This document shows positions 13,777-24,987 of a stretch of DNA of 64,000 nucleotides, piece after piece (the first letter of the stretch is position 1; each line of letters starts with the position of its first letter). The DNA lies in the NCBI GenBank assembly GCA_014218215.1, contig CP043652.1, positions 806,001 through 870,000 of the forward strand. Direction: 5' to 3'. The DNA comes from Geodermatophilaceae bacterium NBWT11. GTDB lineage: Bacteria > Actinomycetota > Actinomycetes > Mycobacteriales > Geodermatophilaceae. The notes under the pieces are model-generated. The model was not told the DNA's origin, searched no databases, and saw only the letters and a program-made list of their open reading frames with translations. A program made the translations under genes and the position numbers.

Positions 13777-15140
13777 ACGCACTGACCGACCTGCTGACCG
13801 AGTGGATGCCGCACCAGCGCTGGTTCAGCGGCAAGGGCCGCGAGTGGGCCGGCGTCACCGAGGACGGCTTCTTCCTCGACGAGAGCACCCCCGCGCTCTC
13901 GGTGCACCGGGTCCGGGTGGCCTACGCCGACGGCGCCGAGGAGCTCTACCTCGTGCCGCTGTCGTGGCGGGACACCCCGGCCGAGGACCTCGAGCACGCC
14001 TTCGTGGGTTCGATCGGCGGCGCCGGCGGGGAGAGCTACGCCTACGACGCGATGCGTGACCGGGAGGCCACCGTCCCGTGGCTGACCCACCTCGTGGCCG
14101 CCTCCACCGTGGGGCCGATGCACTTCCACCCGGCCGGGGTCGCCTACATCCCCGAGGGCCTGCCCGGTGACGTGATCTCCACCGAGCAGTCCAACACCTC
14201 CCTGGTGTTCGGCGAGACGGCGATCATGAAGCTGTTCCGCCGGCTCGAGCCGGGGCTGAACCCCGACGTCGAGGTGCACGAGGCGCTGCGCCGCACCGAG
14301 AACCCGCACATCGCCCCGCTGCTGGGCCACGTGGAGATCGACGACCCGGTCGCCGGCACGGAGCCTGCGACGGTGGCGTTCCTGCAGTCCTTCGTGCCCA
14401 ACGCCAGCGACGGCTGGCGGCTGGCCACCTCCAGCGTGCGTGACCTCTACGCCGAGGCCGACCTGCACGCCGACGAGGTGGGCGGGGACTTCGCCGGGGA
14501 GGCCGAGCGGCTGGGCGAGGCCACCGCCAGCGTGCACCGCGACCTGGCCGCGGTGCTCCCGTCCGCGCCCGCCGCCCCGGGCTGGTACGCCGAGCTGGCG
14601 GCCCAGCTGACCGCCCGGCTGGACGCTGCCACCGCGATCGTCCCCGAGCTCGCCGAGCACGCCGAGGGGCTGCGCGCCCTCTACGCCGACGTCGCCGCGG
14701 CCACCGAGCCGGTGACCGTCCAGCGGGTGCACGGCGACCTGCACCTGGGGCAGGTGCTGCGCACGACCACCGGCTGGATCGTGCTGGACTTCGAGGGCGA
14801 GCCGGCCCGTTCGCTGGCCAGCCGCCGGGAGCCGGACTCCCCGCTGCGCGACGTCGCCGGGATGCTCCGCTCCTTCGACTACGCGGCCAAGCACATGCTC
14901 GTGGAGCAGTCCGACGACCCGCAGCGCGCGTACCGCGCGCAGGAGTGGGCAGAGCGCAACCGGAGCGCCTTCTGCGCCGGGTACGCCGCAGCCAGCGGCA
15001 CCGACCCCGCCGCGTCGGCGCTGCTGCGGGCCTTCGAGGCGGACAAGGCGGTCTACGAGTGCGTCTACGAGGCGCGCAACCGGCCGCACTGGCTGATGAT
15101 CCCGCTCAGCTCGCTGGCCCGGCTGGCGACCGACGGATGA
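13773..15140 (+). CDS. mak: Maltokinase Mak (Pep2)
   Basis: A 455-residue kinase that phosphorylates maltose to maltose-1-phosphate with ATP. The C-terminal lobe shows the aminoglycoside-phosphotransferase-like catalytic loop VHGDLHLGQ and the metal-binding DFEGEP. The N-terminal lobe has [12 protein letters not shown], typical of the family. The start overlaps the treS stop (ATGA), so the two are translationally coupled, in keeping with the TreS-Mak complex known from mycobacteria. The ribosome-binding site GGAGGGG lies inside the end of treS. Its product feeds GlgE. Confidence 0.95.
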
Positions 15141-15195
15141 GGTCTCGGCGCACCGGGGACGGCCCCCCACCCTGCACACGACGGACGGAGCGACG

Positions 15196-17952
<2,757 letters not shown>

Positions 17953-17962
17953 GCACCTGCGC

Positions 17963-17999
17963 CCACGGCCCGCCCTCCCGTCCGGACGGCGGGCCGTGG
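17963..17999 (+). terminator. Terminator of the glgE-treS-mak-glgB operon
   Basis: A perfect 12-bp inverted repeat (CCACGGCCCGCC / GGCGGGCCGTGG) with a 13-nt loop begins 11 nt after the glgB stop. Confidence 0.8.
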
Positions 18000-18119
18000 C
18001 ACGTCCCGGGTTCCCCCACCCGGGTGTCCTGGCACCGCGCCTCGATGCGGGCCGGGGGCGACTCGGCCATGATGGGCGGGCCGCCCGGCCCCCTGCCGGT
18101 CCGACGAGAACGGGGAACC

Positions 18120-19520
18120 ATGTCCACGTCGTCCCGCCCGGTGGGCGCCGCTGTCGGCGGTCTGACCCTGGCGCTCGTCCTGTCGGGCTGCGCCGCGTCG
18201 ATCGTCCCCGGTCAGGCCTCCTCCGCCGAGCCCGCGGTCGTGGACGTGTCCCAGGCCGAGTTCGAGATCTACGGCGCCGGCGACGGCCCGGCCGACGTCA
18301 CCGCCCGCAACGCCTTCGCCGACCTGAACACCTTCTGGGGGCAGGTCTACCCCGAGGTCTACGGCGAGGACTTCCCCCAGCTCACCGGCGGGTACTTCTC
18401 GGTCGACCCGGGTGACTTCGACCCCTCGCAGTACCCGAACGGCGACGAGCTCCCCTGCGGCGCGGGCCCGGCCGACGTGGAGCAGAACGCCTTCTACTGC
18501 CCCCCGGAGGCCCCCGAGGGCGACGCGATCGCCTACGACCGGGTCTTCATGCAGGAGCTCTACGACACCTACGGGCGGTTCCTGCCCGCGCTGGTCATGG
18601 CGCACGAGTTCGGCCACGCCATCCAGGGCCGCGAGGGCTACCCGGCCGACGACACCTCGATCAACACCGAGACCCAGGCCGACTGCTTCGCCGGCGCCTG
18701 GACCCGCTGGGTCTCCGAGGGCAACGCCGCGCACGAGACCATCCGGGCACCCGACCTCGACGACCTGCTCCGCGGGTACATCGTCGTCCGCGACCCGGTG
18801 GGCACCGGCGTCGAGGAGGACGGCGCCCACGGCTCCTACTTCGACCGGGTGTCGGCCATCCAGCAGGGCTTCGACGGCGGGGTCGCCTCCTGCCGCGACG
18901 GCTTCGAGGACGACCGACGGTTCACCCAGGGCGAGTTCCAGACCGACGAGGAGGCCCAGTCCGGCGGCAACGCCTCCCCCGAGGAGGTCACCAGCCTGAT
19001 CGAGTCCGCGCTCCCGGAGTACTACGAGGACTCCTTCCCCGAGGACCTCGGCGCCGACTTCAGCGCGCCCACCATCGAGGCGTTCGAGGGCACCGCCCCG
19101 GAGTGCGAGGGCGTCTCCCCCGACGCGAACGTCTACTACTGCGCCGCCGACGACACCGTCGGGTACGACACCGTCGACCTGGCCGACCCGGCCTACAGCG
19201 ACATCGGGGACTACGCCGTGCTGACCGCGGTCGCCATCCCCTACGGCCTGGCGGCCCGGGAGCAGCGTGGGCTGTCCACCGACGACCAGGACGCGATCCG
19301 GTCGGCGGCCTGCCAGGCCGGCGCGTTCTCCGGTGCGGTGCTGAACGCCGAGGTCCCCAGCATCACCATCTCCCCCGGGGACTTCGACGAGGCCGTGCAG
19401 TTCCTGCTGACCTACGGCACCGACCGGACGGTGTTCCCCGACGTCGGGCTCAGCGGGTTCCAGCTCGTCGACGTCTTCCGCACCGGCTACCTGCAGGGCC
19501 TCACCAGCTGCGGGCTGTGA
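18120..19520 (+). CDS. Neutral zinc metallopeptidase lipoprotein with degenerate second domain
   Basis: A 466-residue lipoprotein. The signal peptide ends in LVLSGC, with the lipidated Cys near residue 24. The first domain (about 50-215) is a YpfJ/neutral zinc metallopeptidase-like unit with the zinc motif MAHEFGHAIQ and the downstream ETQADCFAGAW, where the Glu is the likely third ligand. The second half (about 290-460) repeats the layout, ending in an aligned ACQAGAFSGA segment. However, the HExxH position reads IPYGLAAREQ, so that copy cannot bind zinc in the same way. The ATG start is chosen for the signal peptide. The protein probably acts on the outer face of the membrane; the substrate is unknown. 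It converges on the thioredoxin gene. Confidence 0.85.
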   Translation: MSTSSRPVGAAVGGLTLALVLSGCAASIVPGQASSAEPAVVDVSQAEFEIYGAGDGPADVTARNAFADLNTFWGQVYPEVYGEDFPQLTGGYFSVDPGDFDPSQYPNGDELPCGAGPADVEQNAFYCPPEAPEGDAIAYDRVFMQELYDTYGRFLPALVMAHEFGHAIQGREGYPADDTSINTETQADCFAGAWTRWVSEGNAAHETIRAPDLDDLLRGYIVVRDPVGTGVEEDGAHGSYFDRVSAIQQGFDGGVASCRDGFEDDRRFTQGEFQTDEEAQSGGNASPEEVTSLIESALPEYYEDSFPEDLGADFSAPTIEAFEGTAPECEGVSPDANVYYCAADDTVGYDTVDLADPAYSDIGDYAVLTAVAIPYGLAAREQRGLSTDDQDAIRSAACQAGAFSGAVLNAEVPSITISPGDFDEAVQFLLTYGTDRTVFPDVGLSGFQLVDVFRTGYLQGLTSCGL

Positions 19521-19532
19521 GGCCCCGCCCGC

Positions 19533-20516
19533 TCAGAAGAGCGCGGCGGACAGCTGGCGGCGAGCGGCCCCCACCCGGGGGTCCTCGTCGCCGACCACGC
19601 TGAACAGCTCGACCAGGTGCACCCGGGCTGCGTCCCGGTCCTCACCGGCGGTGCGACGGACGACGTCCAGCAGCCGGGCGAAGGCCCCGTCGACGTCCCC
19701 GGTGCCCAGCAGGAAGTCCGCGGCCCGGGTCTGCGCGGCCACGTCGTCGGGGGCGGCGTCGGCCTCGGCCAGCGCGTTCGGGCCGGCCTCCTCGGCCCGC
19801 CGGAACAGCTGCACCTGCTTGATCGCCAGCGAGGCGACCGGGTGCGCGGGCTCGGCGTCGAGGACCTGCTGGTAGGCGGCCTCGGCAGCAGCCAGGTCGC
19901 CACGGTCCAGCGCCGCCTCGGCGGCGTCCAGGCGGGGGTCCTCGGGCTCCTCGGGCTCAGTGCCCTCGGCACCCTCAGGCAGCCCGCCACCGGTGGTGGC
20001 GCCGACCAGCTCGGTGACGAACTGGCGGGCCTGGTCCTCGGGGATGGCGCCGGTGAACTCGGCGACCAGCTGGCCCTGCCAGACCGCCTTGACCGCGGGG
20101 ATGCCCTGCACCTTGAGGCCCTGGGCCAGGTTGGGGTTGGCGTCCACGTCGACCTTGGCCAGCACCCACGCGCCGCCACCCTCGACGGCGAGCTTCTCCA
20201 GCACAGGGGAGAGCTGCTTGCAGGGCCCGCACCACTCGGCCCACAGGTCCAGCACGACCGGGACCTGGAAGGAACGGTCGATCACCTCGGTCTGGAAGGT
20301 GGCCTCGTCGACGTCGACCACGGCACCGCCGGGGGCGCCGGCCGGGGCGGTCGCACTCGGCGGCGGGGCGGCCGCGGCGCGGGCGGCAGCGTCCGAGCGG
20401 GCCTTCACCGCGGCCAGGTCGACGGCACCGGCCAGCGAGGCGGCCATCTGCGCCTGCTGCGCCGCGGCGCGCGGGTCGGAGGACGGACCGGGGCGGGCGG
20501 GGCGGTTCGGCTGCAT
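19533..20516 (-). CDS. Thioredoxin/TPR protein, CnoX (YbbN)-like
   Basis: A 327-residue cytoplasmic protein with a thioredoxin domain at about residues 65-175, carrying the intact active site WAEWCGPCK and the cis-Pro segment VQGIPAVKA. An acidic linker and a C-terminal TPR-like helical region (AAEAAYQQVLDAEP and following) complete it. This is the arrangement of CnoX/YbbN holdase co-chaperones. An Ala-rich N-terminal segment of about 60 residues precedes the thioredoxin fold. The ATG start removes an upstream non-conserved stretch; an ATCATC-complement (GATGAT) box lies 6 nt before it, and GGGG also precedes it, so leaderless or leadered expression is undecided. Confidence 0.88.
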   Translation of the reverse strand: MQPNRPARPGPSSDPRAAAQQAQMAASLAGAVDLAAVKARSDAAARAAAAPPPSATAPAGAPGGAVVDVDEATFQTEVIDRSFQVPVVLDLWAEWCGPCKQLSPVLEKLAVEGGGAWVLAKVDVDANPNLAQGLKVQGIPAVKAVWQGQLVAEFTGAIPEDQARQFVTELVGATTGGGLPEGAEGTEPEEPEDPRLDAAEAALDRGDLAAAEAAYQQVLDAEPAHPVASLAIKQVQLFRRAEEAGPNALAEADAAPDDVAAQTRAADFLLGTGDVDGAFARLLDVVRRTAGEDRDAARVHLVELFSVVGDEDPRVGAARRQLSAALF

Positions 20517-20873
20517 CCCCCGATCATCCCACCGCCGGGTCGGCCACGCCGAGGGCCGCCCACCCTGGTGACACCGGTCACCCCAGAACCGCTCCAGCCC
20601 CCGGTTGTGCGCCTCTGACCTGCACGGGAGCACCGACCGGGAGGGCTCCCGGCGGGTTTGCGGTCCTCCCCCCGCGTCTGTCTACGGTGTGGCTCGCCGT
20701 CCCCGGTAACCGCCACCCGCACCGGGTCGCACCGGGACGGCACCGCCGGTCGAGCCGGAGGGCCCGTGGGGCTGCCGTCGAGCGCCCCTGCCCCTGCTCC
20801 TCTCCCCCGGACCGCCCGTCCGTGGCGTGCCCGTGAGGACCGGCGGTCGATGCGAGGAAGGGAGTGCCGCCCG
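20517..20873. promoter_or_regulatory. Divergent control region with long leader of the NlpC/P60 gene
   Basis: This 357-bp gap between the thioredoxin and NlpC/P60 genes holds no credible gene. On the plus strand TTGCGG (20658-20663) and TACGGT (20683-20688), 19 bp apart, form a plausible promoter. It would give the hydrolase gene a leader of about 180 nt. The leader is GC-rich and could fold. I compared it with the c-di-AMP (ydaO) riboswitch often found before actinobacterial cell-wall hydrolases and did not find its conserved strings. Confidence 0.45.
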
Positions 20874-21401
20874 ATGGCGACCACCGACCCCACCCAGTCC
20901 TGCTCCCCCCGGCCGCTGCTCGGGCGCCTGAGCCGCGTCGTCGTCACCGGCGCCGCTGCGGCCGCCCTGTCCGTCGGCGTGCTGCCCGGCGTCGCCTCGG
21001 CCCAGACCGCCGCACCGGCGGCCGCGACGGCCGCCGTCGCCGCCACCCCCTCCCCCGTGGCCCAGGCCGCCGCCGAGACCGCGCTGGCCGAGGTGGGCAA
21101 GGGCTACGCCTACGGCGGCAACGGTCCCGCGTCCTTCGACTGCTCCGGCCTGACCACCGCTGCGTTCGCCGCGCACGGTGTGGCGCTGCCGCGCACCAGC
21201 AGCGCCCAGGCGCAGGTCGGCCACTTCGTGTCCCGGGCCGACCTGATCCCGGGTGACCTCGTCTTCTACTACTCCCCGGTCAGCCACGTCGGGGTCTACG
21301 TCGGCAACGGCCAGATCGTGAACGCGCTCAACTCGAGCACCGGCGTGACCGTCAGCAGCGTGGACATGGCCGGCTACACCACGGCCCGCCGCGTCGCGTA
21401 G
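20874..21401 (+). CDS. Secreted NlpC/P60 family peptidoglycan hydrolase
   Basis: A 175-residue exported protein with a basic N-terminus, a hydrophobic core and an SVGVLPGVASAQ-type signal-peptidase site. An Ala-rich linker leads to an NlpC/P60 domain (about residues 65-175). The catalytic Cys is in FDCSGLT, the His in SHVGVYVG, and a third polar residue lies in the NALN segment. Such enzymes cut D-Glu-meso-diaminopimelate links in peptidoglycan stems. No other domain or wall-binding module is present. The ATG is preceded by GAGGAAGGGAG. The gene stands alone with its own long leader, and a large hairpin follows 39 nt after the stop. Confidence 0.9.
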   Translation: MATTDPTQSCSPRPLLGRLSRVVVTGAAAAALSVGVLPGVASAQTAAPAAATAAVAATPSPVAQAAAETALAEVGKGYAYGGNGPASFDCSGLTTAAFAAHGVALPRTSSAQAQVGHFVSRADLIPGDLVFYYSPVSHVGVYVGNGQIVNALNSSTGVTVSSVDMAGYTTARRVA

Positions 21402-21439
21402 CCCCGCGTCTCCCGGGCCCCTGCCCTCCGGTCCCCGCC

Positions 21440-21492
21440 CGATGTGACATCGAGCGGTGTCGGGCCCTCTCGTCACCGCTCGTTGTCACATC
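21440..21492. repeat. Imperfect inverted repeat sharing the DUF559-flanking palindrome
   Basis: Two 19-bp arms (GATGTGACATCGAGCGGTG at 21441-21459 and its complement with one mismatch at 21474-21492) surround a 14-nt loop. Each arm contains most of the palindrome found intact at 22480-22500. The repeat could also act as terminator for the NlpC/P60 gene. Confidence 0.85.
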
Positions 21493-21568
21493 CGGGGCCC
21501 GCGGGTGCAGGGGCCAGGGCTGTGGACGGCGGGAGCGGGCGGCGGCCCCGGTACTCGACGATGCGTCG

Positions 21569-22450
21569 GTGCCCCCCACCCCGGCCTGTCCACCCCGACT
21601 GCGCGCCACCGTCTTCCGCGGGTCGGAGGCCGTCGCCCGCGGTGACCTGACCCGGGCACAGCTGCGGTCCCGGGCCTTCCACAGGCTCTTCCGCGACGTC
21701 CACGCCGGGCCCGACGTCGTCCGGACACACCAGCTGCGCACGGAGGCAGCCGCGCGGCTGCTGCTGCCCGGTGCCGTCGCGACCGGGCGGAGCGCCGCCG
21801 TCCTGTGGGGCGTCGACCTGGCCGGCCCGGACGACGACGTCGAGCTGACGCTGCCACCCGGCTGCACCTCCGGACGGGTCCAGGGCATCCAGGTCCGACG
21901 CAGGAGCCTGCCGCCGACCGACGTGGTCGTGCGGCACCGGGTCCCGGTGACGTCTCTCCTGCGCACTGGTCTCGACCTGGCCGTCGCCGCTCCTCGGGAC
22001 GAGGCCGTAGTGCTGGTGGACCGCTTCCTGGCCGGCGTCCCCGTGACGGCGTCCGAGCTGCTGGCGGCAGCCGCGGCCGACGCGGCGCGGGGGGCCCGCC
22101 AGGCCGAGGTCGTGGTCCGGTTGGCCGACGGTCTGGCCGGGTCCCCGCAGGAGACCCTGCTGCGCCTGCTGCTGCACCGATCCCGGCTCCCCCGGCCGGT
22201 GGCCCAGTTCCGCGTGGTGCACGGCAGGCGGGAGGTCGCCCGGGTCGACTTCGGGTGGCCCGAGCAACGGGTCGCCGTGGAGTACGACGGGCTGTGGCAC
22301 GGCGACCCGACCCAGTTCCGCCGGGACCGGGCCCGGTTGAACCGGCTCACGGCAGCCGGGTGGCGGGTCGTCTTCGTCACCGCCGGCGACCTCCGGAACC
22401 CGAAGGCCCTGATCGCCCGGATCGAGCGAGAGCTGCGCCGCTCGATGTGA
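21569..22450 (+). CDS. DUF559-type nuclease with AbiEi-like N-terminus
   Basis: A 293-residue protein. The N-terminal region has the GDLTRAQLRSRAFHRLFRDV pattern seen in AbiEi-like winged-helix proteins. The C-terminal region resembles DUF559, a PD-(D/E)XK nuclease relative. Putative metal-binding residues are the Asp in ARVDFGWP and the Glu and Asp in VAVEYDGLWHG, followed by GWRVVFVT. Such genes are common, scattered and variable in actinobacteria; their function is not established. No AbiEii-type partner is adjacent. The GTG start has a GACGAT box 6 nt upstream. The last codons and stop lie inside a copy of the palindrome that flanks the gene on both sides. The coding sequence is as GC-rich as its neighbours. 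Confidence 0.8.
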   Translation: MPPTPACPPRLRATVFRGSEAVARGDLTRAQLRSRAFHRLFRDVHAGPDVVRTHQLRTEAAARLLLPGAVATGRSAAVLWGVDLAGPDDDVELTLPPGCTSGRVQGIQVRRRSLPPTDVVVRHRVPVTSLLRTGLDLAVAAPRDEAVVLVDRFLAGVPVTASELLAAAAADAARGARQAEVVVRLADGLAGSPQETLLRLLLHRSRLPRPVAQFRVVHGRREVARVDFGWPEQRVAVEYDGLWHGDPTQFRRDRARLNRLTAAGWRVVFVTAGDLRNPKALIARIERELRRSM

Positions 22451-22500
22451 CTCCTTGCAGCATCAGCACCGTGGGATGCCGCTCGATGTCACATCGAGCG
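22439..22500. repeat. 3' palindrome copies flanking the DUF559 gene
   Basis: A 13-nt copy, CGCTCGATGTGAC, covers the gene's end and stop (22439-22451). A complete 21-nt palindrome follows at 22480-22500, with arms CGCTCGATGT and ACATCGAGCG around one central C. The same motif makes up the arms of the inverted repeat upstream of the gene. Confidence 0.9.
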
Positions 22501-22528
22501 CCCCTGGAGCGCCCCCGGAGCGCCCCTG
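22496..22528. repeat. Three tandem 11-bp units
   Basis: GAGCGCCCCTG, GAGCGCCCCCG and GAGCGCCCCTG run head to tail, followed by a partial GAGCG. The first unit begins inside the right arm of the palindrome. The array stops 8 bases before the next gene's stop codon. Confidence 0.85.
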
Positions 22529-22536
22529 GAGCGGGG

Positions 22537-24009
22537 TCAGGACGGGAGGGCGGGCTTCAGGCGGGGGACGTCGCGGACGCCGAAGACGCGCTTGAGGGCG
22601 ACCCGGGCGGCGTTGTCGCCGCACATCCCGTGCACGGCCGGGCCGGGCGGGGTGGCCGCCGAGGCGAGGAAGACGTTGTCGATGGGCGTCCGGTAGGTGT
22701 TCCAGCGGGGCACCGGGCGGGCGAGCATCTGGCGCAGCGAGGCCTCGCCGTTGGAGATGTCCCCGCCGACGTCGTTGGGGTTCCACTGCTCCATCTGCGG
22801 CGCCGTCATCGTCGCCCGGGCCAGGATCGTGTCCCGGAACCCCGGGGCGAAGCGCTCGACCTGGGCCTCGATCTGCTCGGTCATGTCCACCGTCGAGCCG
22901 TGCGGCACGTGCACGTAGGCCCAGAACACGTGCTTGCCCTCCGGCGCCCGGGTCGGGTCGACCACGGTGGGCTGCACGGCCAGCACGTACGGCTTGTCGG
23001 TGATCCGACCGGCCGCGGGCGCAGCCTCGCCGGCGATCGTCTCGGCGAGGGTGCCGGCCACGTGCAGCGTGCCGGCCCGGCGGACGTCGGGGTGCGTCCA
23101 CGGCACCGGGTCCGACAGTGCCCAGTCGATCTTGAAGACCCCGGGCCCGTGCTTGTAGCGGGTCACCCAGCGGGCGTAACCGGGGTGCATCCGGTCGCCG
23201 GCCATCGCCACGAAGGCGCCGGGCGAGGTGTCCAGCAGCACCGCGGGGACGCCGTCGAACTCGCGCAGGTCGGTGACCTCGTGGCCGAGCTCGACCGAGC
23301 CGCCCTGCTGCTCCAGGGCGGTGACCATGGCGTCGGCCATCTTCTGGGTGCCGCCCTCGGGCAGCGGCCAGCCGCGGTGGTGGGCCAGCATCGACAGCAC
23401 CATCCCGAGGCCGGCGGTGAGCGGCCGGGTGAGGTCGAGCATCCCGTGCGCCGCCGCCCCGCCGAGCAGCGCCTGCGCCTGGTCGCCGTCGAAGGCCTTG
23501 CGGGCCAGCCAGCTGACGTTGGGCAACGCGTTGAGCGCGAAGCGGGTGATCGCCGGGATGCTGCGGGTGGGGAGCCGGCGGAACGCCGAGGACAGGAAGA
23601 AGTCGATGACGTCGGTGCCGTGCTCCACCAGCTCGCCGAACAGCATCCGGTAGGCGTCGCCGTCGGCGCCCAGCCCGGCGGCGGTCTGCTCCAGCGAGCG
23701 GTACGCCAGCGCGGCGCGGCCCCCGTCCAGGGGGTGGGCGTAGGCCACCTCGGGGTGCAGCATCCGCACGCCGCGGGACTCCCAGTCGAACTCCCGGAAG
23801 AACGGCGAGGCCACGCCCATCGGGTGCACCGCGGAGCAGATGTCGTGCTGGAACCCGGGGAGGGTGACCTCCTCGGTGCGCATCCCGCCGCCGGGCCGGT
23901 CGCCCCGCTCGACGACCTGCACCCGCAGGCCCGCGGCCGACAGGCGCAGGGCCGCGGCCAGTCCGTTCGGGCCGGCTCCGACGACGACGGCGTCCGGCTT
24001 CGAGGTCAT
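22537..24009 (-). CDS. FAD-dependent NAD(P)/phytoene-dehydrogenase-like oxidoreductase
   Basis: A 490-residue flavoprotein of the CrtI/amine-oxidase-like superfamily. The N-terminal dinucleotide fold reads VVVGAGPNGLAAALRL followed by VVERGDRPGGGMRTEE. A typical FAD C-terminal segment, HGMCGDNAARVALKR, is visible near the end. The GPNG motif matches a branch widespread in actinobacteria whose substrates are not defined. No other carotenoid gene is in the window, so I do not call it phytoene desaturase. The ATG start is where homology to the fold begins. The gene follows meaB on the same strand with a 25-base gap, so it may share the thiolase-meaB transcript. Confidence 0.85.
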   Translation of the reverse strand: MTSKPDAVVVGAGPNGLAAALRLSAAGLRVQVVERGDRPGGGMRTEEVTLPGFQHDICSAVHPMGVASPFFREFDWESRGVRMLHPEVAYAHPLDGGRAALAYRSLEQTAAGLGADGDAYRMLFGELVEHGTDVIDFFLSSAFRRLPTRSIPAITRFALNALPNVSWLARKAFDGDQAQALLGGAAAHGMLDLTRPLTAGLGMVLSMLAHHRGWPLPEGGTQKMADAMVTALEQQGGSVELGHEVTDLREFDGVPAVLLDTSPGAFVAMAGDRMHPGYARWVTRYKHGPGVFKIDWALSDPVPWTHPDVRRAGTLHVAGTLAETIAGEAAPAAGRITDKPYVLAVQPTVVDPTRAPEGKHVFWAYVHVPHGSTVDMTEQIEAQVERFAPGFRDTILARATMTAPQMEQWNPNDVGGDISNGEASLRQMLARPVPRWNTYRTPIDNVFLASAATPPGPAVHGMCGDNAARVALKRVFGVRDVPRLKPALPS

Positions 24010-24034
24010 GGGCGCCAGTCTGCCCCGCTGCGCG

Positions 24035-24985
24035 TCAGAGCCGCCCGACGAGCTCGTCGGCGGCCGCGTACGGGTCCAGCTCGCCGGCCACCACCCGGTC
24101 GGCGAGCGCGTCGATGGCGGCCGCACCGCCCACGTCGCCCATCCGACGGCGCAGCTCGCCGACGGCGATCGCCTCGACCTCCCGGGCGGCCCGCACCCGA
24201 CGTCGGCGCACCCCCTCGCCCGAGGAGGCCAGCCAGCCGCGGTGGTCCTCGACCGCGGCCAGCACCTCGTCGATCCCCTCGTCCCGGGCCGCCACGGTCC
24301 GCAGCACCGGCGGCGTCCAGCCCGACGCGGGCGCCATCGTCAGCATCGAGCGCAGCTCGCGGGCGGTGCGGTCGGCGCCGTCCCGGTCGGCCTTGTTGAC
24401 CACCAGCACGTCGGCGACCTCCAGGATGCCGGCCTTGGCCGCCTGCACCCCGTCGCCCATCCCGGGCGCGACCAGCACCAGCGTGGTGTCGGCCAGCGAG
24501 GCCACCTCCAGCTCGGACTGACCCACCCCCACGGTCTCCACGACGACGACGTCGCAGCCCGCCGCGTCCAGCACCCGCAGCGCCTGCGGGGTGGCCCAGG
24601 ACAGCCCGCCCAGGTGGCCGCGGGAGGCCATCGACCGGACGTACACCCCGGGGTCCTCGGCGTGGACGCCCATCCGGACCCGGTCCCCGAGCAGGGCACC
24701 ACCGGAGAACGGCGAGGACGGGTCGACGGCCAGCACCCCGACCCGCTTGCCGGCCACCCGCAGACCGGTCACCAGCGCCGTCGTCGACGTGGACTTGCCC
24801 ACGCCGGGCGGGCCGGTGACCCCCAGCACCTGGGCGTTGCCGGTGTGCGGGGCCAGGGCGGCAGCGACCTCGCGCAGCAGGGGGCTCTCCTGCTCGACCA
24901 GCGAGATCAGCCGGGCCACCGACCGGGGGTCGCCGTCCCGGGCGCCGGTGACGAGCGCACCGACGTCCGGGGAGCGGCGTCCCAC
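24035..24985 (-). CDS. meaB: Methylmalonyl-CoA mutase-associated GTPase MeaB
   Basis: A 316-residue G3E-family GTPase that protects and reloads B12-dependent acyl-CoA mutases. It shows the P-loop GPPGVGKST, the base-III region ETVGVGQSE and the base specificity motif NKAD. The C-terminal helical arm is present. The GTG start, two bases after the thiolase stop, gives the usual length. The mutase it would serve is the meaA-type gene 15 kb away, and the adenosyltransferase supplying its cofactor is at 43.6 kb. Pairing with a thiolase in one transcript fits the ethylmalonyl-CoA pathway. Confidence 0.93.
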   Translation of the reverse strand: MGRRSPDVGALVTGARDGDPRSVARLISLVEQESPLLREVAAALAPHTGNAQVLGVTGPPGVGKSTSTTALVTGLRVAGKRVGVLAVDPSSPFSGGALLGDRVRMGVHAEDPGVYVRSMASRGHLGGLSWATPQALRVLDAAGCDVVVVETVGVGQSELEVASLADTTLVLVAPGMGDGVQAAKAGILEVADVLVVNKADRDGADRTARELRSMLTMAPASGWTPPVLRTVAARDEGIDEVLAAVEDHRGWLASSGEGVRRRRVRAAREVEAIAVGELRRRMGDVGGAAAIDALADRVVAGELDPYAAADELVGRL

Positions 24986-24987
24986 GC

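Noticed and set aside
20700-20712. CCCCGGTAACCGC as a fourth copy of the ethylmalonyl-CoA operator
   Set aside because: Only one half-site (GGTAAC) matches; the other half is missing.
20600-20873. Possible ydaO (c-di-AMP) riboswitch before the NlpC/P60 gene
   Set aside because: The conserved strings of that riboswitch were not found; only general GC-rich hairpins are present.
21440-21492. Inverted repeat read as an insertion-sequence end
   Set aside because: No transposase and no target-site duplication were seen. The shared motif points to the DUF559 gene instead.
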